Of a DNA stretch of 64,000 nucleotides, positions 1-10,200 are shown one piece after another (position 1 is the first letter of the stretch; every line of letters begins with the position of its first letter). Source of the stretch: Desulfovibrio legallii (GTDB lineage: Bacteria; Desulfobacterota; Desulfovibrionia; Desulfovibrionales; Desulfovibrionaceae). The position numbers and the translations under genes were made by a program. The notes under the pieces were generated by a model, which saw nothing but the letters and a program-made list of their open reading frames with translations, was not told the origin of the DNA and ran no database searches. The stretch spans positions 125,796 to 189,795 of the forward strand of contig NZ_SIXC01000004.1 in assembly GCF_004309735.1 (NCBI RefSeq), read 5' to 3'.

Positions 1-1182
1 GAACTGGCGGCGGATCCGGCCAACAAGGTTCTGTTTCTTTCCCACTACCGGCGCAAGGATCTGAACGTGCCCAAGGTGGAGTGGCGGCAGGTGCCTCTCC
101 CCGCTGAAGAAAACACCCCCAGTTCGCCGCGCAAAAAATATCTTACCCTGCTGGCGCAGGGCGAGCGTTTTGCCGACGCCATGGTGGCCCTGCGCAAGGA
201 GGGCTACAGGCCGGACCTTATCTACGGCCATGTGGGCTTCGGCTGCTGCATCTACGCACCGGACATCTTTCCCGACGCGGCCCACGCCGGCTTTTTTGAA
301 TGGTACTATTCCGCCGACGCGGACACACGTTTTTTTGCCGGCAACAAGCCCGTGGCGCTGAATACCCGGGCCGAAAACCGCCAGAGCAACATGTGCACCC
401 TTTCGGCCCTCAAGGAATGCGTGCTGGGCATTGCCCCCACCGAATGGCAGCGCATACAGCATCCGCCGGAATTTCTGCACAAAATCCATACCCTGCACGA
501 CGGCATAGACACGCAGTTTTTTTCGCCCCAGGCGAATAAAACACCCCTCAAGCTCAAGAGCCTGGATCTCTCCCAGGCCGAGGAAATCGTCACCTACGCC
601 ACGCGCGGGCTGGAGCCCTACCGCGGCTTTCCCACCTTCTACCGCAGCCTGCCCGCGCTGCTGGCGGCCCGGCCCAAGGCCCATGTGGTCATTATGGCCG
701 ACGACCGCGCGGCCTACAGCGGCAAGCGTAAGGACGGCAAAACCTGGAAGGACGTGCTGCGCGAGGAAGTGCACGTAGACGAAAGCCGCGTGCACTTTAT
801 CCCCTTTCAGCCGTATGATCAGTACCGCGCGCTCTTGCGCGCCTCGGACGTGCACGTCTACCTCACCGCGCCCTTTGTGCTTTCCTGGTCCATGCTGGAG
901 GCCATGAGCTGCGGGTGCCTGCTGGTGGCCTCCAATACCGAGCCCGTGCGTGAAGTGGTGCAGGACGGCGTTAACGGCTTTCTGGCGGATTTCTGGGACC
1001 ACGAGGCCTTGGCCCGGCGCGTGGTTGCCTGTCTGGCCAACCGCGCCAAACTGGACCAGGTGCGGGCCAATGCCCGCAAAACTATCCTGGCGCGCTACGC
1101 CCTGCACAAGCTGTTGCCCAGGCACGTGGCCCTGCTCAAGGCCGCCTGCTACCTGAATCAGGCGCAATTTCCCAAAAGGTAA
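1..1182 (+). CDS. Glycosyltransferase, GT4/group 1 type (5' end cut off by window)
   Basis: The reading frame is open from the first base, so the true start lies upstream. The visible 393 residues look like a GT-B glycosyltransferase. The C-terminal half has the usual nucleotide-sugar site: a strand and loop around YATRGLEPYRGF, then SWSMLEAMSCGCLLVASNTEPVREVV, in which an acidic residue before AMSCG sits at the expected EX7E-like position. The product should be cytosolic and transfer an activated sugar to a glycan or protein. It ends 2 bp before a type I secretion ABC transporter, so the two are probably co-transcribed, and the sugar could be placed on the exported protein. Family call is by motif and fold pattern; acceptor and sugar cannot be told. 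Confidence 0.8.
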   Translation, partial: ELAADPANKVLFLSHYRRKDLNVPKVEWRQVPLPAEENTPSSPRKKYLTLLAQGERFADAMVALRKEGYRPDLIYGHVGFGCCIYAPDIFPDAAHAGFFEWYYSADADTRFFAGNKPVALNTRAENRQSNMCTLSALKECVLGIAPTEWQRIQHPPEFLHKIHTLHDGIDTQFFSPQANKTPLKLKSLDLSQAEEIVTYATRGLEPYRGFPTFYRSLPALLAARPKAHVVIMADDRAAYSGKRKDGKTWKDVLREEVHVDESRVHFIPFQPYDQYRALLRASDVHVYLTAPFVLSWSMLEAMSCGCLLVASNTEPVREVVQDGVNGFLADFWDHEALARRVVACLANRAKLDQVRANARKTILARYALHKLLPRHVALLKAACYLNQAQFPKR

Positions 1183-1184
1183 GC

Positions 1185-3707
1185 ATGCAATTTCCTACTT
1201 CTATTGTTCCTTGTCTGGCTCTGGCCGCGCATTTGTGCAAGCTGCCCGCCCCTGCCTCCATCAGCGTGCCGCAGAAAGGCACTGTGCCCGAAGCCGACCT
1301 TGAGGCTCTGGCCCAGCGCCTGGGGATCGGCATCAATGTGGTGCACGGGGAACCCTTGGCGGACATAGCCGCCAGGCCCCTGGCCGGCCCCGTGGCCCTG
1401 CCGCTTAAAAACGGCGCTTCCGTGTTGTTTGTGGGCAAGGTGCGGGGCAAGCCCCTGGCCAGTGTCATTGATCCGGCCCAGAAGCCCCTCAAGCAGGTCA
1501 ATATCCCCTTTGCCGATCTGGAGCCCCAATGGACGGGCGTGGCCCTGCTGCTCACCCCCCAGCGCCAGCCCCACCGGCACGTCCAGGCCCTGGTGAGCAT
1601 CGCCCGCCATTACAACAAAGACCTGGCCGCCGACGACCTTATCCATTCCTACCTGCTTCAGAACGGCGAGCCGGACCCCAAACTTTTTCTGCGCATGCTG
1701 GGCGACAACGGCTTTCAGGGCCACACCGCCGCCCTGGGCCTGGATGGCCTTGTGCAGATGCAATCCGCCCTGCCGGCCGTTCTGCACTGCCAAGGCGGCG
1801 GCCTGCTCATCCTCTGGCAGATCAACGAGGACGGCAGCCTGGAAATAGAGAACCCAGATCGCCCCTTTGCCGGGCACGTTTCTTTGCCCAGGGCCGAGGT
1901 GGAGCCCCTGCTTACTGGGCAGGTGACCTTTGTCAAATCCCTGCATGTGGAAAGCGCTATTCCGCCGCCGCCAAAGAAGTTCGGATTTTCATTTTTTCTT
2001 AATGAAATAAAGCAGATGAAGGCTAATATGGCCGAAGTGGGCCTGGCCGCCATTGCACTGCAGGTGCTGGGCCTGGCCATGCCCCTGTTTTTTCAGATTA
2101 TTATTGACAGGGTGGTGACCCACCACGCGGAAATCACCCTCCATGTGCTGGCCCTGGGCATGCTGGCGGCCATCATTTTTGAGGCTGTCTTCGGCTGGCT
2201 GCGCTCCTACCTGCTGCTCTACGCCACCAGCGTTATTGACCTGCGCCTGGCCATCCGCACTTTTGAGCATCTCACCAGCGTGGCCCTGCCCTTTTTTGAG
2301 CGCACCCCGGCCGGCGTGCTCATCAAACATATGCAGCAGCCTGAAAAAATTCGTGAATTTCTTACGGGCCGTCTGTTCGGCGCCATGCTGGACAGCGTCT
2401 CGCTCTTTGTGGTGCTGCCCATCCTGTTTGCGTACAGCTGGCGGCTGACCGTGCTGGTGCTGCTTTTTTCCGGCCTTTCGGCTCTGATCATCTTTCTGGC
2501 CATGGGGCCCTTCCGTCAGCGCCTGCAGGATCTCTACGCCACTGAAGGCGAGCGCCAGGCTTTTTTGGTGGAAAATATCCGGGCCATGCCTACGGTTAAA
2601 TCTCTTTCGCTGGAGCCCCTGCGCCGTCGCGGCTGGGACAATCGCGCCGCTGTGGCCACGGGCATGCGTTTCCGTGTGGGCAAAATGTCCATAGCCATCA
2701 GCACGTTTATGCAGGTCATGCAAAAGTGCATGACCCTGGCCATCATTTGGTGGGGCGTATACCAGGTTTTTGACAACACCATGACCGTGGGCGCGCTGGT
2801 GGCCTTCAACATGTACTCCGCCCGCGTTACGGGCCCCCTGGTGCAGATTGCCGGGCTTATCCAGCAGTATCAGGAAACGGGCATCTCCATGCGTATGCTG
2901 GCCCAGGTTATGGACGAACCTCCGGAAGACGGCGGCGCGCGCGGCGTGCTGCCCCGCATCAACGGGGCCATCCGCTGCCGTAACCTCACCTTTCGCTATA
3001 CCAAGGACGGCGCCCCCGCCCTCTCGGATGTCAGCTTCGACTGCCCGGCGGGCAGCGTGTTGGGCGTCGTGGGCCGCTCCGGTTCGGGCAAGAGCACGCT
3101 TACCAGGCTTATCCAGCGGCTGCAGCCCTTGCAGGAAGGCGATATCTGGATTGATAACCACAATATCCGCGATATCGATATGGCCCATCTGCGTCGCTCC
3201 ATTGGCGTGGTTTTGCAGGAAAATTTCCTCTTTCGCGGCCGCGTGCGCGATAACATCGCCATGACCAGGCCTACGGCCACTCTGGAGGAGATCGTCCACG
3301 CCGCCCGCATGGCCGCGGCCCACGAGTTTATTGAAAAATTGCCCGAAGGCTACAACACTGTGCTGGAAGAAGGCGGATCCAACCTCTCCGGCGGGCAGCG
3401 TCAGCGCCTGGCCATTGCCCGCGCCCTGCTCACAGATCCCAAGCTGATGATCTTCGATGAGGCCACCAGCGCCCTGGACCCCGAAAGCGAAGCCGAAATC
3501 CAGGGCAATATTAATACCATCGGCAGAGGACGTACCATGATCATTGTGAGCCACCGTCTTTCCATGCTGCGCCACGCCGATCAGATTCTGGTGCTGGACG
3601 GCGGCCGCCTGGTGGGCGCCGGCGCGCATGAGGACGTCTATGCCAACTGCCCCATCTACCGCTCGCTCTGGGACCGCCAGAACGCCGTCCAACAGGGGGC
3701 ACTGTGA
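1185..3707 (+). CDS. Type I secretion ABC transporter (HlyB/LapB-like) with two N-terminal C39-like domains
   Basis: 840 residues, longer than the usual 700-740 for this family. Order of parts: a first degenerate C39 peptidase-like domain (about 1-130), a second C39-like domain (about 131-265), a six-helix membrane domain (about 280-560), and an ABC ATPase. The ATPase has Walker A GRSGSGKST near 629, signature LSGGQRQR near 734 and Walker B LMIFDEATSALD just after. Neither N-terminal domain shows the Cys/His pair of an active C39 protease, so they should bind substrate (CLD-like) rather than cut it. The protein would energise export of a large, possibly RTX-type, protein through the inner membrane. 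The start ATG follows the glycosyltransferase stop by 2 bp and the 3' end overlaps the adaptor gene by 4 bp. The outer-membrane TolC partner and the substrate are not in the window. Confidence 0.92.
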   Translation: MQFPTSIVPCLALAAHLCKLPAPASISVPQKGTVPEADLEALAQRLGIGINVVHGEPLADIAARPLAGPVALPLKNGASVLFVGKVRGKPLASVIDPAQKPLKQVNIPFADLEPQWTGVALLLTPQRQPHRHVQALVSIARHYNKDLAADDLIHSYLLQNGEPDPKLFLRMLGDNGFQGHTAALGLDGLVQMQSALPAVLHCQGGGLLILWQINEDGSLEIENPDRPFAGHVSLPRAEVEPLLTGQVTFVKSLHVESAIPPPPKKFGFSFFLNEIKQMKANMAEVGLAAIALQVLGLAMPLFFQIIIDRVVTHHAEITLHVLALGMLAAIIFEAVFGWLRSYLLLYATSVIDLRLAIRTFEHLTSVALPFFERTPAGVLIKHMQQPEKIREFLTGRLFGAMLDSVSLFVVLPILFAYSWRLTVLVLLFSGLSALIIFLAMGPFRQRLQDLYATEGERQAFLVENIRAMPTVKSLSLEPLRRRGWDNRAAVATGMRFRVGKMSIAISTFMQVMQKCMTLAIIWWGVYQVFDNTMTVGALVAFNMYSARVTGPLVQIAGLIQQYQETGISMRMLAQVMDEPPEDGGARGVLPRINGAIRCRNLTFRYTKDGAPALSDVSFDCPAGSVLGVVGRSGSGKSTLTRLIQRLQPLQEGDIWIDNHNIRDIDMAHLRRSIGVVLQENFLFRGRVRDNIAMTRPTATLEEIVHAARMAAAHEFIEKLPEGYNTVLEEGGSNLSGGQRQRLAIARALLTDPKLMIFDEATSALDPESEAEIQGNINTIGRGRTMIIVSHRLSMLRHADQILVLDGGRLVGAGAHEDVYANCPIYRSLWDRQNAVQQGAL

Positions 3708-5296
3708 GTCTTTTCACCCTTCTTTCGCAGCTGCGCGAGCGCGCCATCGCCCTTGTGCCCGCCCGTTTCCGTCCCGCGCCGCCGTCGCCCCTGCCCTTGC
3801 CTGTCACCGAAAGCGCAGTTCAGGCGCAACAGCCTTCGGAACAGCAGGAACAACAAAAACCGGAGCAAAAAGCTCAGGAGCAACAGCCCCCGCAGCCGCG
3901 CGAGGTGCCCCGCGACATCCTGCGCTTTCAGCCCGACCGCGTCCTTCTGGAGCGCGCCACTCCCCCTCTGGGGGCCCGCTGGACCCTCTTTACCCTGGCG
4001 GGCGTGCTCTGTGTGCTCATCCTCTGGGCCATTGTGGGCAAAATCGACAAAATCGTTTCCGCCGAGGGCAAAATCGTCACCGTGGCCACGCCCGTGGTGC
4101 TCCAGTCCTACAGCATCTCGCTTGTCAAGGATATCCGCGTGGTCATGGGGCAGCGTGTGCACAAAGGCGACCTGCTGGTAGTGCTGGACCCCACCTTTGC
4201 CCAGGCCGATCTTTCCCAGCTGCAGGAGCGCATCATCAGTCTTACCGCCCACGCTACGCGCCTGCAGTGCGAAATGGACGAAATTCCTTACCCCCCGCCG
4301 GCCTCGGAAACATCGGCCCCAGAAACATCGGCCCCAGAAGCGTCGGTTCCCAACGCGCCGCCCCCCAGCGCCTCGCAGCAGCGCGAACAGCGTGTGCAGG
4401 CCGATATTTACAATAATCGCCACGCCGAGTTTGCGGCCCGCATCCGGACGTATGAGGAGCAGGAAAAACGCCTGGCCTCTGAAATCGCCTCCACCATTGA
4501 CGACCTCCAGCGCCGCAAGGAACGCCTCAAAATTTATCGTGAATTTGAGGAAATGCGCCGCAAGCTCTACGAACAGGGCATTGAAGCCCGCGCGGGCTTT
4601 CTGGAAGTGAAAAAAGACCGCCTTACCGTGGAAAGCGACGTGCTGCGCCTGGAAAGCAGCATTCAGGAACTGCGCTACGAGGCCGCCAGCGTGGAGTCGG
4701 ACAAAGCCGCCTACCTTACCGGCTGGCGCAGCAGCACGGCCCAGGAACTGGTCTCCGTGCGCCGCGACCTGGACCAGGCCCGCGAACAGTTCAATAAAGC
4801 TCAGAAAATGAACGAACTGGTTAACATCCGTGCGCCTATGGACGCCGTGGTGCTGGAAGTGGCCAAACGCAATGTGGGCTCCGTGGCCGACGAAGCCGAA
4901 GCCCTGGTTACCCTGGTGCCCCTCAACAGTCCTTTGGAAGTGGACGTGGAAATCCAGCCCCAGGATATAGGCTATGTGCGCGTGGGGCAGACCGCCCGCG
5001 TCAAACTCGCTACCATGCCCTTCCAGAAACACGGCAAAATTGACGCCACCGTCCTGGCCGTGAGCGAAGACGCCTTTCTTAAAAAAACTGCCGCCGGCGA
5101 ACAAAGCGTCTACCGCGCCCGCCTTGAACTGCCCCCTGATCCCCTGTCCTCTATGCGTAATCTGCCCCAGGGATTCACGATCCTGCCCGGCATGACCGTC
5201 TCGGCCGAAATCAACGTGGGCGAACGCCGTATTATTGAATACTTCCTCTATCCCATTATCGCCGGCTTCGACCAGAGCCTGCGCGAACCACGCTAA
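3704..5296 (+). CDS. HlyD-family membrane fusion protein of type I secretion
   Basis: 530 residues starting at a GTG that overlaps the stop of the ABC transporter gene, a sign of translational coupling. A cytosolic N-terminus rich in Gln, Glu and Pro (about residues 35-65) precedes one membrane helix near 94-116. A first half-lipoyl segment (EGKIVTVATPVVLQSY), a long alpha-helical hairpin (about 165-370) and the second half-lipoyl plus beta-barrel follow (VNIRAPMDAVVLEVAKRNVG). An insert near 200-225 repeats ETSAPE-type units (SETSAPETSAPEASVP), a short low-complexity run in the hairpin. The protein should bridge the inner-membrane transporter to an outer-membrane TolC-like channel. It ends the operon; a large hairpin repeat follows directly. 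Confidence 0.92.
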   Translation: MSLFTLLSQLRERAIALVPARFRPAPPSPLPLPVTESAVQAQQPSEQQEQQKPEQKAQEQQPPQPREVPRDILRFQPDRVLLERATPPLGARWTLFTLAGVLCVLILWAIVGKIDKIVSAEGKIVTVATPVVLQSYSISLVKDIRVVMGQRVHKGDLLVVLDPTFAQADLSQLQERIISLTAHATRLQCEMDEIPYPPPASETSAPETSAPEASVPNAPPPSASQQREQRVQADIYNNRHAEFAARIRTYEEQEKRLASEIASTIDDLQRRKERLKIYREFEEMRRKLYEQGIEARAGFLEVKKDRLTVESDVLRLESSIQELRYEAASVESDKAAYLTGWRSSTAQELVSVRRDLDQAREQFNKAQKMNELVNIRAPMDAVVLEVAKRNVGSVADEAEALVTLVPLNSPLEVDVEIQPQDIGYVRVGQTARVKLATMPFQKHGKIDATVLAVSEDAFLKKTAAGEQSVYRARLELPPDPLSSMRNLPQGFTILPGMTVSAEINVGERRIIEYFLYPIIAGFDQSLREPR

Positions 5297-5317
5297 GGGA
5301 AAGAGCAGAAGGATTTT

Positions 5318-5363
5318 GTGGGGGGAAGGGAACTTTTGTTCACAAAAGTTCCCTTCCCCCCAC
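5318..5363. repeat. Repeat A, copy 1: 22-bp-arm hairpin after the secretion operon
   Basis: A perfect inverted repeat with two 22-bp arms (5318-5339 and 5342-5363) and a 2-nt loop; the arm begins GTGGGGGGAAGGG. It is followed by an AAAAAACTTTTTTT run at 5378-5390. The block from here to about 5423 matches 21951-22056 closely, so the unit is about 105 bp. Its place just after the last gene of an operon suggests terminator or mRNA-stabilising function, but no T-run touches the stem. Confidence 0.85.
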
Positions 5364-5418
5364 ACCCTCCATCCCTCAAAAAACTTTTTTTCCTCACAGA
5401 ACCGCGCTGGGCGTACCG

Positions 5419-5565
5419 TAGAGCAGATCCCTTTAATGGGTATTCTCAAAGGTTACGGCACGCTCGGTTCGGCGTTTAGCCGCGCAATACAGAGCACTGC
5501 TGTCTTTGCCCGTAACTTCCTTCGTCGTAACGGGCCAAGCTCCTGTGTCGCAGTCGGCCAAGCAA
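5419..5565 (+). repeat. Repeat C, copy 1
   Basis: Starts at TAGAGCAG and carries the family blocks GGTTACGGCACGCTCGGTT, then CGTAACTTCCTTCGTCGTAA and GGGCCAAGCTCCTGTG. It is related to copies near 22.9, 24.6, 33.7, 38.3, 55.6 and 58.0 kb. No open frame is conserved between copies. Confidence 0.75.
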
Positions 5566-5620
5566 CCCCAACGTGAAGTTTTCTCCAGGTGTTGCCAGTT
5601 GTTGGGGAAGTTGCGCGCGA

Positions 5621-5851
5621 CATAAAGGGGTGCGGCGCTTGCGCGTCGCGTCCCAGCCGCGCCGGACACCGTTACGCTGTCGCCCAGCCGGCGTTGAGGA
5701 AAGGCGGAAGGCAAACGCTGTGACAGGTTGTGGGGCGACGTTGCCGGCTGGTCATGGGACGCGGTTGCGGCTACGGGCTATGGGGGCTGCGGTTGTTGTG
5801 CCCGGCATAAGGGGCGCGGCCGCGTGAGCGGTCGCGTCCCAGCCGCGCCGG
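5621..5851 (+). repeat. Local direct repeat pair (family E)
   Basis: The segments 5621-5665 and 5806-5851 are near-identical, both running from CATAA-GGGG to GTCCCAGCCGCGCCGG. They are about 185 bp apart in otherwise unassigned DNA between the secretion operon and a membrane protein gene. No credible coding frame is seen here. Confidence 0.7.
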
Positions 5852-5902
5852 CCATGGCCGGGCTGTCTTTGGAAGCGGGGGTTATGGGGGGTGTGGGGGG
5901 CC

Positions 5903-6146
5903 TAAGGGGGGACGCAGTCCCGCCCTTGGCCCCCTGCCCTCGCCGGAGGCGGCCCAAACACTGTATGCAGAAAAACCGCCATGCCCGCAGGGCAGCAAAA
6001 ACTTCCGGCCGGGGTACGGCCTGGCCCAGCCCCGCGGCCTCATGCGCAGCCCCTGCCCTCGCCGGAGGCGGCCAAACACTATATGCAGAAAAACCGCCAT
6101 GCCCGCAGGGCAGTAAAAACTTCCGGCCGGGGTACGGCCTGGCCCA
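5903..6146 (+). repeat. Repeat D, two tandem copies
   Basis: Copy 1 (5903-6028) and copy 2 (6051-6146) share a core of about 95 bp starting CCCTGCCCTCGCCGGAGGCGG, with period near 119 bp. A third copy lies at 22175-22298. Each copy carries the short inverted blocks CATGCCCGCAGGGCA and GGCCGGGGTACGGCC. Frames through it are not conserved, so it is treated as non-coding. Confidence 0.85.
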
Positions 6147-6195
6147 ACCGGCCAACCTAACCGAGCCCAGCCGTCTCCTCCTTCTCCCGCAGACG

Positions 6196-7059
6196 TCAGC
6201 GAGCGGATTCCGCCTCAGGGGTGAAATAATTGGTGCCCCAGGTTAGGGCCAGAACAAATACGGCGGCAAACAGCCCGATGACGGGGCTCCACAGAGGGCT
6301 GGCGGAAAGGGCCAGCCGCATGAGCAGGGTGCCGATGACAAAGCCGGAATTGCGAAACACGGCGTGAAAGGCGGGCATGTAGCGCTGCGCGATGAGCACC
6401 AGGGCGATATCCGCAACGATGAGCACGGTATAGAGAGTTTCAAAGAAGTTCTGGTCTGCACCGGTACGGATAAAAAAGATGAAATCCCGCACGCCGATGA
6501 ATAAAAAAACGCAGAACAGAGTCAGGGCCAGCAGTTTTTTGCTCAGCACATAGCCCATACGCAGCTGGGGGCCCTGGATAAAGTGCGGATGGCAACGGGC
6601 CATGCGGCGGTACAGGCCCAGACACAGATAAACGCAGAGCGCGCCCGCGCCGGAAACGGCAATGTTGTACACGGGCTGCATATCGTTGACCACGCTGACC
6701 GGCTCCGGCAGGTTGGCCAGTTCTTTGAAGGCATTGCGCAACAAAATGAGGGTGAGGATTTCGAACTGTTTGCCCATGGATTGGGACAGGGAACTGGGAA
6801 TGACCAGAATAAGGCTCATGACCTCCAGCCCCAGAATGAGGGTGAAGGCCAGATGGATGGCATAGAAATGGCTGAGGGGCGTCACGGCGGCCAGCCAGGG
6901 GGGCAAAAGCCCTTGTCGGCGCAGTTCTACGCCCAGCAGGGCCAGCAAATAGACCCAGAGGATGCAGAAGGCTACGCGGCGTTGGGTGGTGGCGTGCTCC
7001 CAGGCCACATGCAGCCAGTCAAAGGCGTCGGTGAGAGGTTGCAGTTTGAGGATAAGCAT
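6196..7059 (-). CDS. Multi-pass inner membrane protein of unknown function
   Basis: 287 residues from the ATG at 7059, chosen because ACGGAGGT lies about 9 nt upstream; an earlier in-frame ATG at 7104 has no such site. About seven hydrophobic helices are visible, including VAFCILWVYLLALLGVEL, HLAFTLILGLEVMSLILVIP, VYNIAVSGAGALCVYLCLGL, LLALTLFCVFLFIGVRDFI and PVIGLFAAVFVLALTW. The loop between helices 2 and 3 holds QSMGKQFEILTLILLRNAFKELANLPEPVSV. No family is recognised with confidence. It is transcribed away from the large oxidoreductase gene and shares a 240-bp divergent upstream region with it, so the two could be co-regulated. Confidence 0.75.
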   Translation of the reverse strand: MLILKLQPLTDAFDWLHVAWEHATTQRRVAFCILWVYLLALLGVELRRQGLLPPWLAAVTPLSHFYAIHLAFTLILGLEVMSLILVIPSSLSQSMGKQFEILTLILLRNAFKELANLPEPVSVVNDMQPVYNIAVSGAGALCVYLCLGLYRRMARCHPHFIQGPQLRMGYVLSKKLLALTLFCVFLFIGVRDFIFFIRTGADQNFFETLYTVLIVADIALVLIAQRYMPAFHAVFRNSGFVIGTLLMRLALSASPLWSPVIGLFAAVFVLALTWGTNYFTPEAESAR

Positions 7060-7297
7060 AAAAACCGTGCACCTCCGTTTGGACGCGGGCACATGGCGCA
7101 GCATAGCCGCTCCGGGGCAAAAGTCAAAGGGGCGACGGGCTTGCCAAGCGGCGGCTTACAACGTAGAAAAAAGGCTTCCCCCGCAACCGGGCGAAGCGCC
7201 ATACGGGCTGTTTCGCCTGCCGTCCAGGGCGATGCCCGCCCGGTCGGGCACCGGCCCGAACCGAGCGCCCCCGCCGGAATTCACGAGGTACGCTGTC

Positions 7298-10200
7298 ATG
7301 CCCCACAAGGGTCCGCACATTTCTATTGCTCCAGATTATGTGGTGAACCGTATTCTGCGCATCAATATCGACGATTTTGCCGAATGGCCGGAATCGGTGC
7401 GCAATCTGGCCATCGCCATTGCCGAAGAGCTTTTTCTGGTGGCCTATAATCCCTTCATCGACGCGGAAACCGTGCGCCAGAGCGTGCGGGAAAGTTTTGA
7501 AAAGGAATCCGTGTCCCTGGCTCACTATTATGCCACGGCCATTGGCGAAGGCATTACCATGTTCTGGTCCGCCTACGAGGCCGAGGCGGATTTTCGCGAC
7601 AAGCTCATTGAGGCCCTGCAGCGCATGCTGCCGGCCGAGTGCGTGCTCACCGACCCGGCGGCTTTGGTGGAATCGGCCACGGACGCCACGGACCTGCGTA
7701 TGGAGCTGCCTTTGCTGGTGGTGGAGCCGGACAGCACGGAACAGGTGGCCCACCTGGTGCGCCTGGCCAATGAGATGAAGTTTGCCCTTATTCCGCGCGG
7801 CGGCGGTTCGGGCATGACGGGCGGGGCCGTGCCCGCGCGCAAGCGCACGGTTATTGTCAGCCTTACCCGCCTTACCCGCATCGGGCCTGTGGACCTTGAA
7901 ACCATGACCGTCACCTGTGAGGCCGGGGCCATTACCCAGGCCGTGGCCACGGCCGTGGACCAGGCAGGCGCGCTTTTTTCCGTGGACCCGGCTTCCAAGC
8001 AGGCTTCCAGCATTGGCGGCAACGTGTCGGAAAATGCCGGCGGCCCCATGGCCTTTGAGTATGGCACCACTCTGGACAACCTGCTCTGGTGGCGCATGGT
8101 CACGCCCACGGGCGAGATCATCACCGTGGAGCGAGAAAATCACCCCCGCCACAAGATCCTGCCCGACGAAACCGCCGTCTTTGTGGTCAAGGACGTGAGC
8201 GGCGGCGTACGCAACGTGGTGCATCTGCGCGGCGACGAAATCCGCCTGCCCGGCCTGGGCAAGGACGTGACCAACAAGGTGCTGGGCGGCCTGCCCGGCA
8301 TGCAGAAAGAGGGCGTGGACGGCATCATTACCGAGGCCTGTTTTATCGTCCACCCCAAGCCCAGGTACAAGCGGGTTATGGTGCTGGAATTTTTTGGCCG
8401 CTCCATGCACCCGGCGGCCGTGGTGGTGCGCGAACTGGTGGCCCTGCGCAACCGCATCCGTGAGGAGGGCGACTACGCCCACCTTTCGGCTATGGAAGAA
8501 TTTAACGCCAAGTATGTGCAGGCCATCGACTACAAGCGCAAATCCGAGAAGTATGAAGGTCTGCCCATTTCGGTGATTATCCTGCAGGTGGACGGCGACG
8601 ACCCCTATCTGCTGGACAAGTGCGTGGGCGACATTGTGAGCGTGGTGGAACGCCAGGAAAACGTGGATATTATTGTGGCCGAGGACGACAAAGAGGCTGA
8701 ACGCTTTTGGGAAGACCGCCACAAACTTTCCGCCATTGCCAAGCGCACTTCGGGCTTCAAAATGAACGAGGACGTGGTCATCCCCATGAACCGCATCCCC
8801 GATTTCGCCCTTTTCCTGGAGCAGATCAACCTGGAGTGCACGGCCGCAGCTTACCGGCACGCTCTGCAGGAGGTGGGCCGTCTGCCCGGCTTCCCGCTGG
8901 AGGATAAAGATTTTAACCGCGAGTTTTCGCAGGTTTCCAAGGCCGCATCGGGCGACGTGCCGGCCGGTGAGGTTTCGGATACGGAAATGTCCGCCCGCGC
9001 CACGGCTTTTTTGGAAGCTCTGCAGGAAAAATATCCTCATCTGGCCAAGAAGATTGCGGGCCTGCGCGACTACATGGAGGCCAGCCGCATTGTGGTGGCC
9101 AGCCATATGCACGCGGGCGACGGCAACTGTCATGTGAATATCCCGGTCAACTCCAACGACGCCCGGATGCTGGAAGAGGCCGAGGAAACCGCGGCCCGCG
9201 TCATGGCCGAATGTCAGGAAATGGGCGGCGAGGTTTCGGGCGAGCACGGCATCGGCATCACCAAGATTGCCTTTTTCGGCAAGGAAAAAATGGACGCCCT
9301 GCGGGCCTTTAAGGAGCGTGTGGACCCGCGCGACGTCATGAACCCCGCCAAGCTCGTCTACCGCGAACTGCCCGTGCGGCCCTTTACTTTTTCCTTCAAC
9401 CGGCTCATTCGCGACATCCGTGAAAGCGGCCTGCCGGATAAAGATAAGCTCATCAGCCTGCTCACGGCCATCCAGGTCTGCACGCGCTGCGGCAAGTGCA
9501 AGCAGGTCTGCGCCATGTGCTATCCGGAACGCTCCATGCAGTACCATCCCCGCAACAAAAACATGGTGCTGGGCATGCTGCTGGAGGCCGTCTACTACAG
9601 TCAGGTCAACAAGGGGCGCATTGACGAGCGTCTGCTCAAGGCCATGCGCGACCTGGTGGAGCACTGCACGGCCTGCGGCCGCTGCATGGCCAACTGTCCG
9701 GTCAAGATCCCTTCGGGGGAAGTGGCCTTGACCCTGCGCGCGCTGCTGGAGCACGAAGGGGCCAGCGGCCATCCCATCAAGGACCGCGCCCTGGAGTGGC
9801 TTGCCCGCGATATTGCCCACCGCGCGCCCAAGGCCGCCAAAATGGCCTCTCTGGGGCAGAAGATGCAGAACAAAGTTCTGGGCTTTGTGCCGGAAATATG
9901 GAAGCGCCGCATGCAGAGCCCCATGTTTTCCGGTCGAGGCCCCAAAATGGGCTACACCAACCTTTACGAGGCCCTCAAGCTGCACCGCGGCTCTGTCTTT
10001 GCGCCTGCGGAGCCCGCGCCCGGCATGCCCTGCGTGCTTTATTTTCCTGGCTGCGGCGGCGCGCTTTTCTATGACCGCATCGGCATGTCCTCCATTATGC
10101 TCCTGCTGCGGGCGGGCTTTGCCGTGGCGGTGCCGCCCCGGCACCTTTGCTGCGGGTTCCCCCTGCTGGCCGCGGGTCTGGATACGGCCTTTGAGGACAA

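Noticed and set aside
5903-6146. A CRISPR array in the tandem repeat
   Set aside because: Only two units with a period of about 119 bp, and the repeated part is about 95 bp; this is not CRISPR architecture and there are no cas genes.
5728-6155. Overlapping open frames through repeat D on both strands
   Set aside because: They exist because the GC-rich repeat lacks stops; they are not conserved in the third copy at 22.2 kb.
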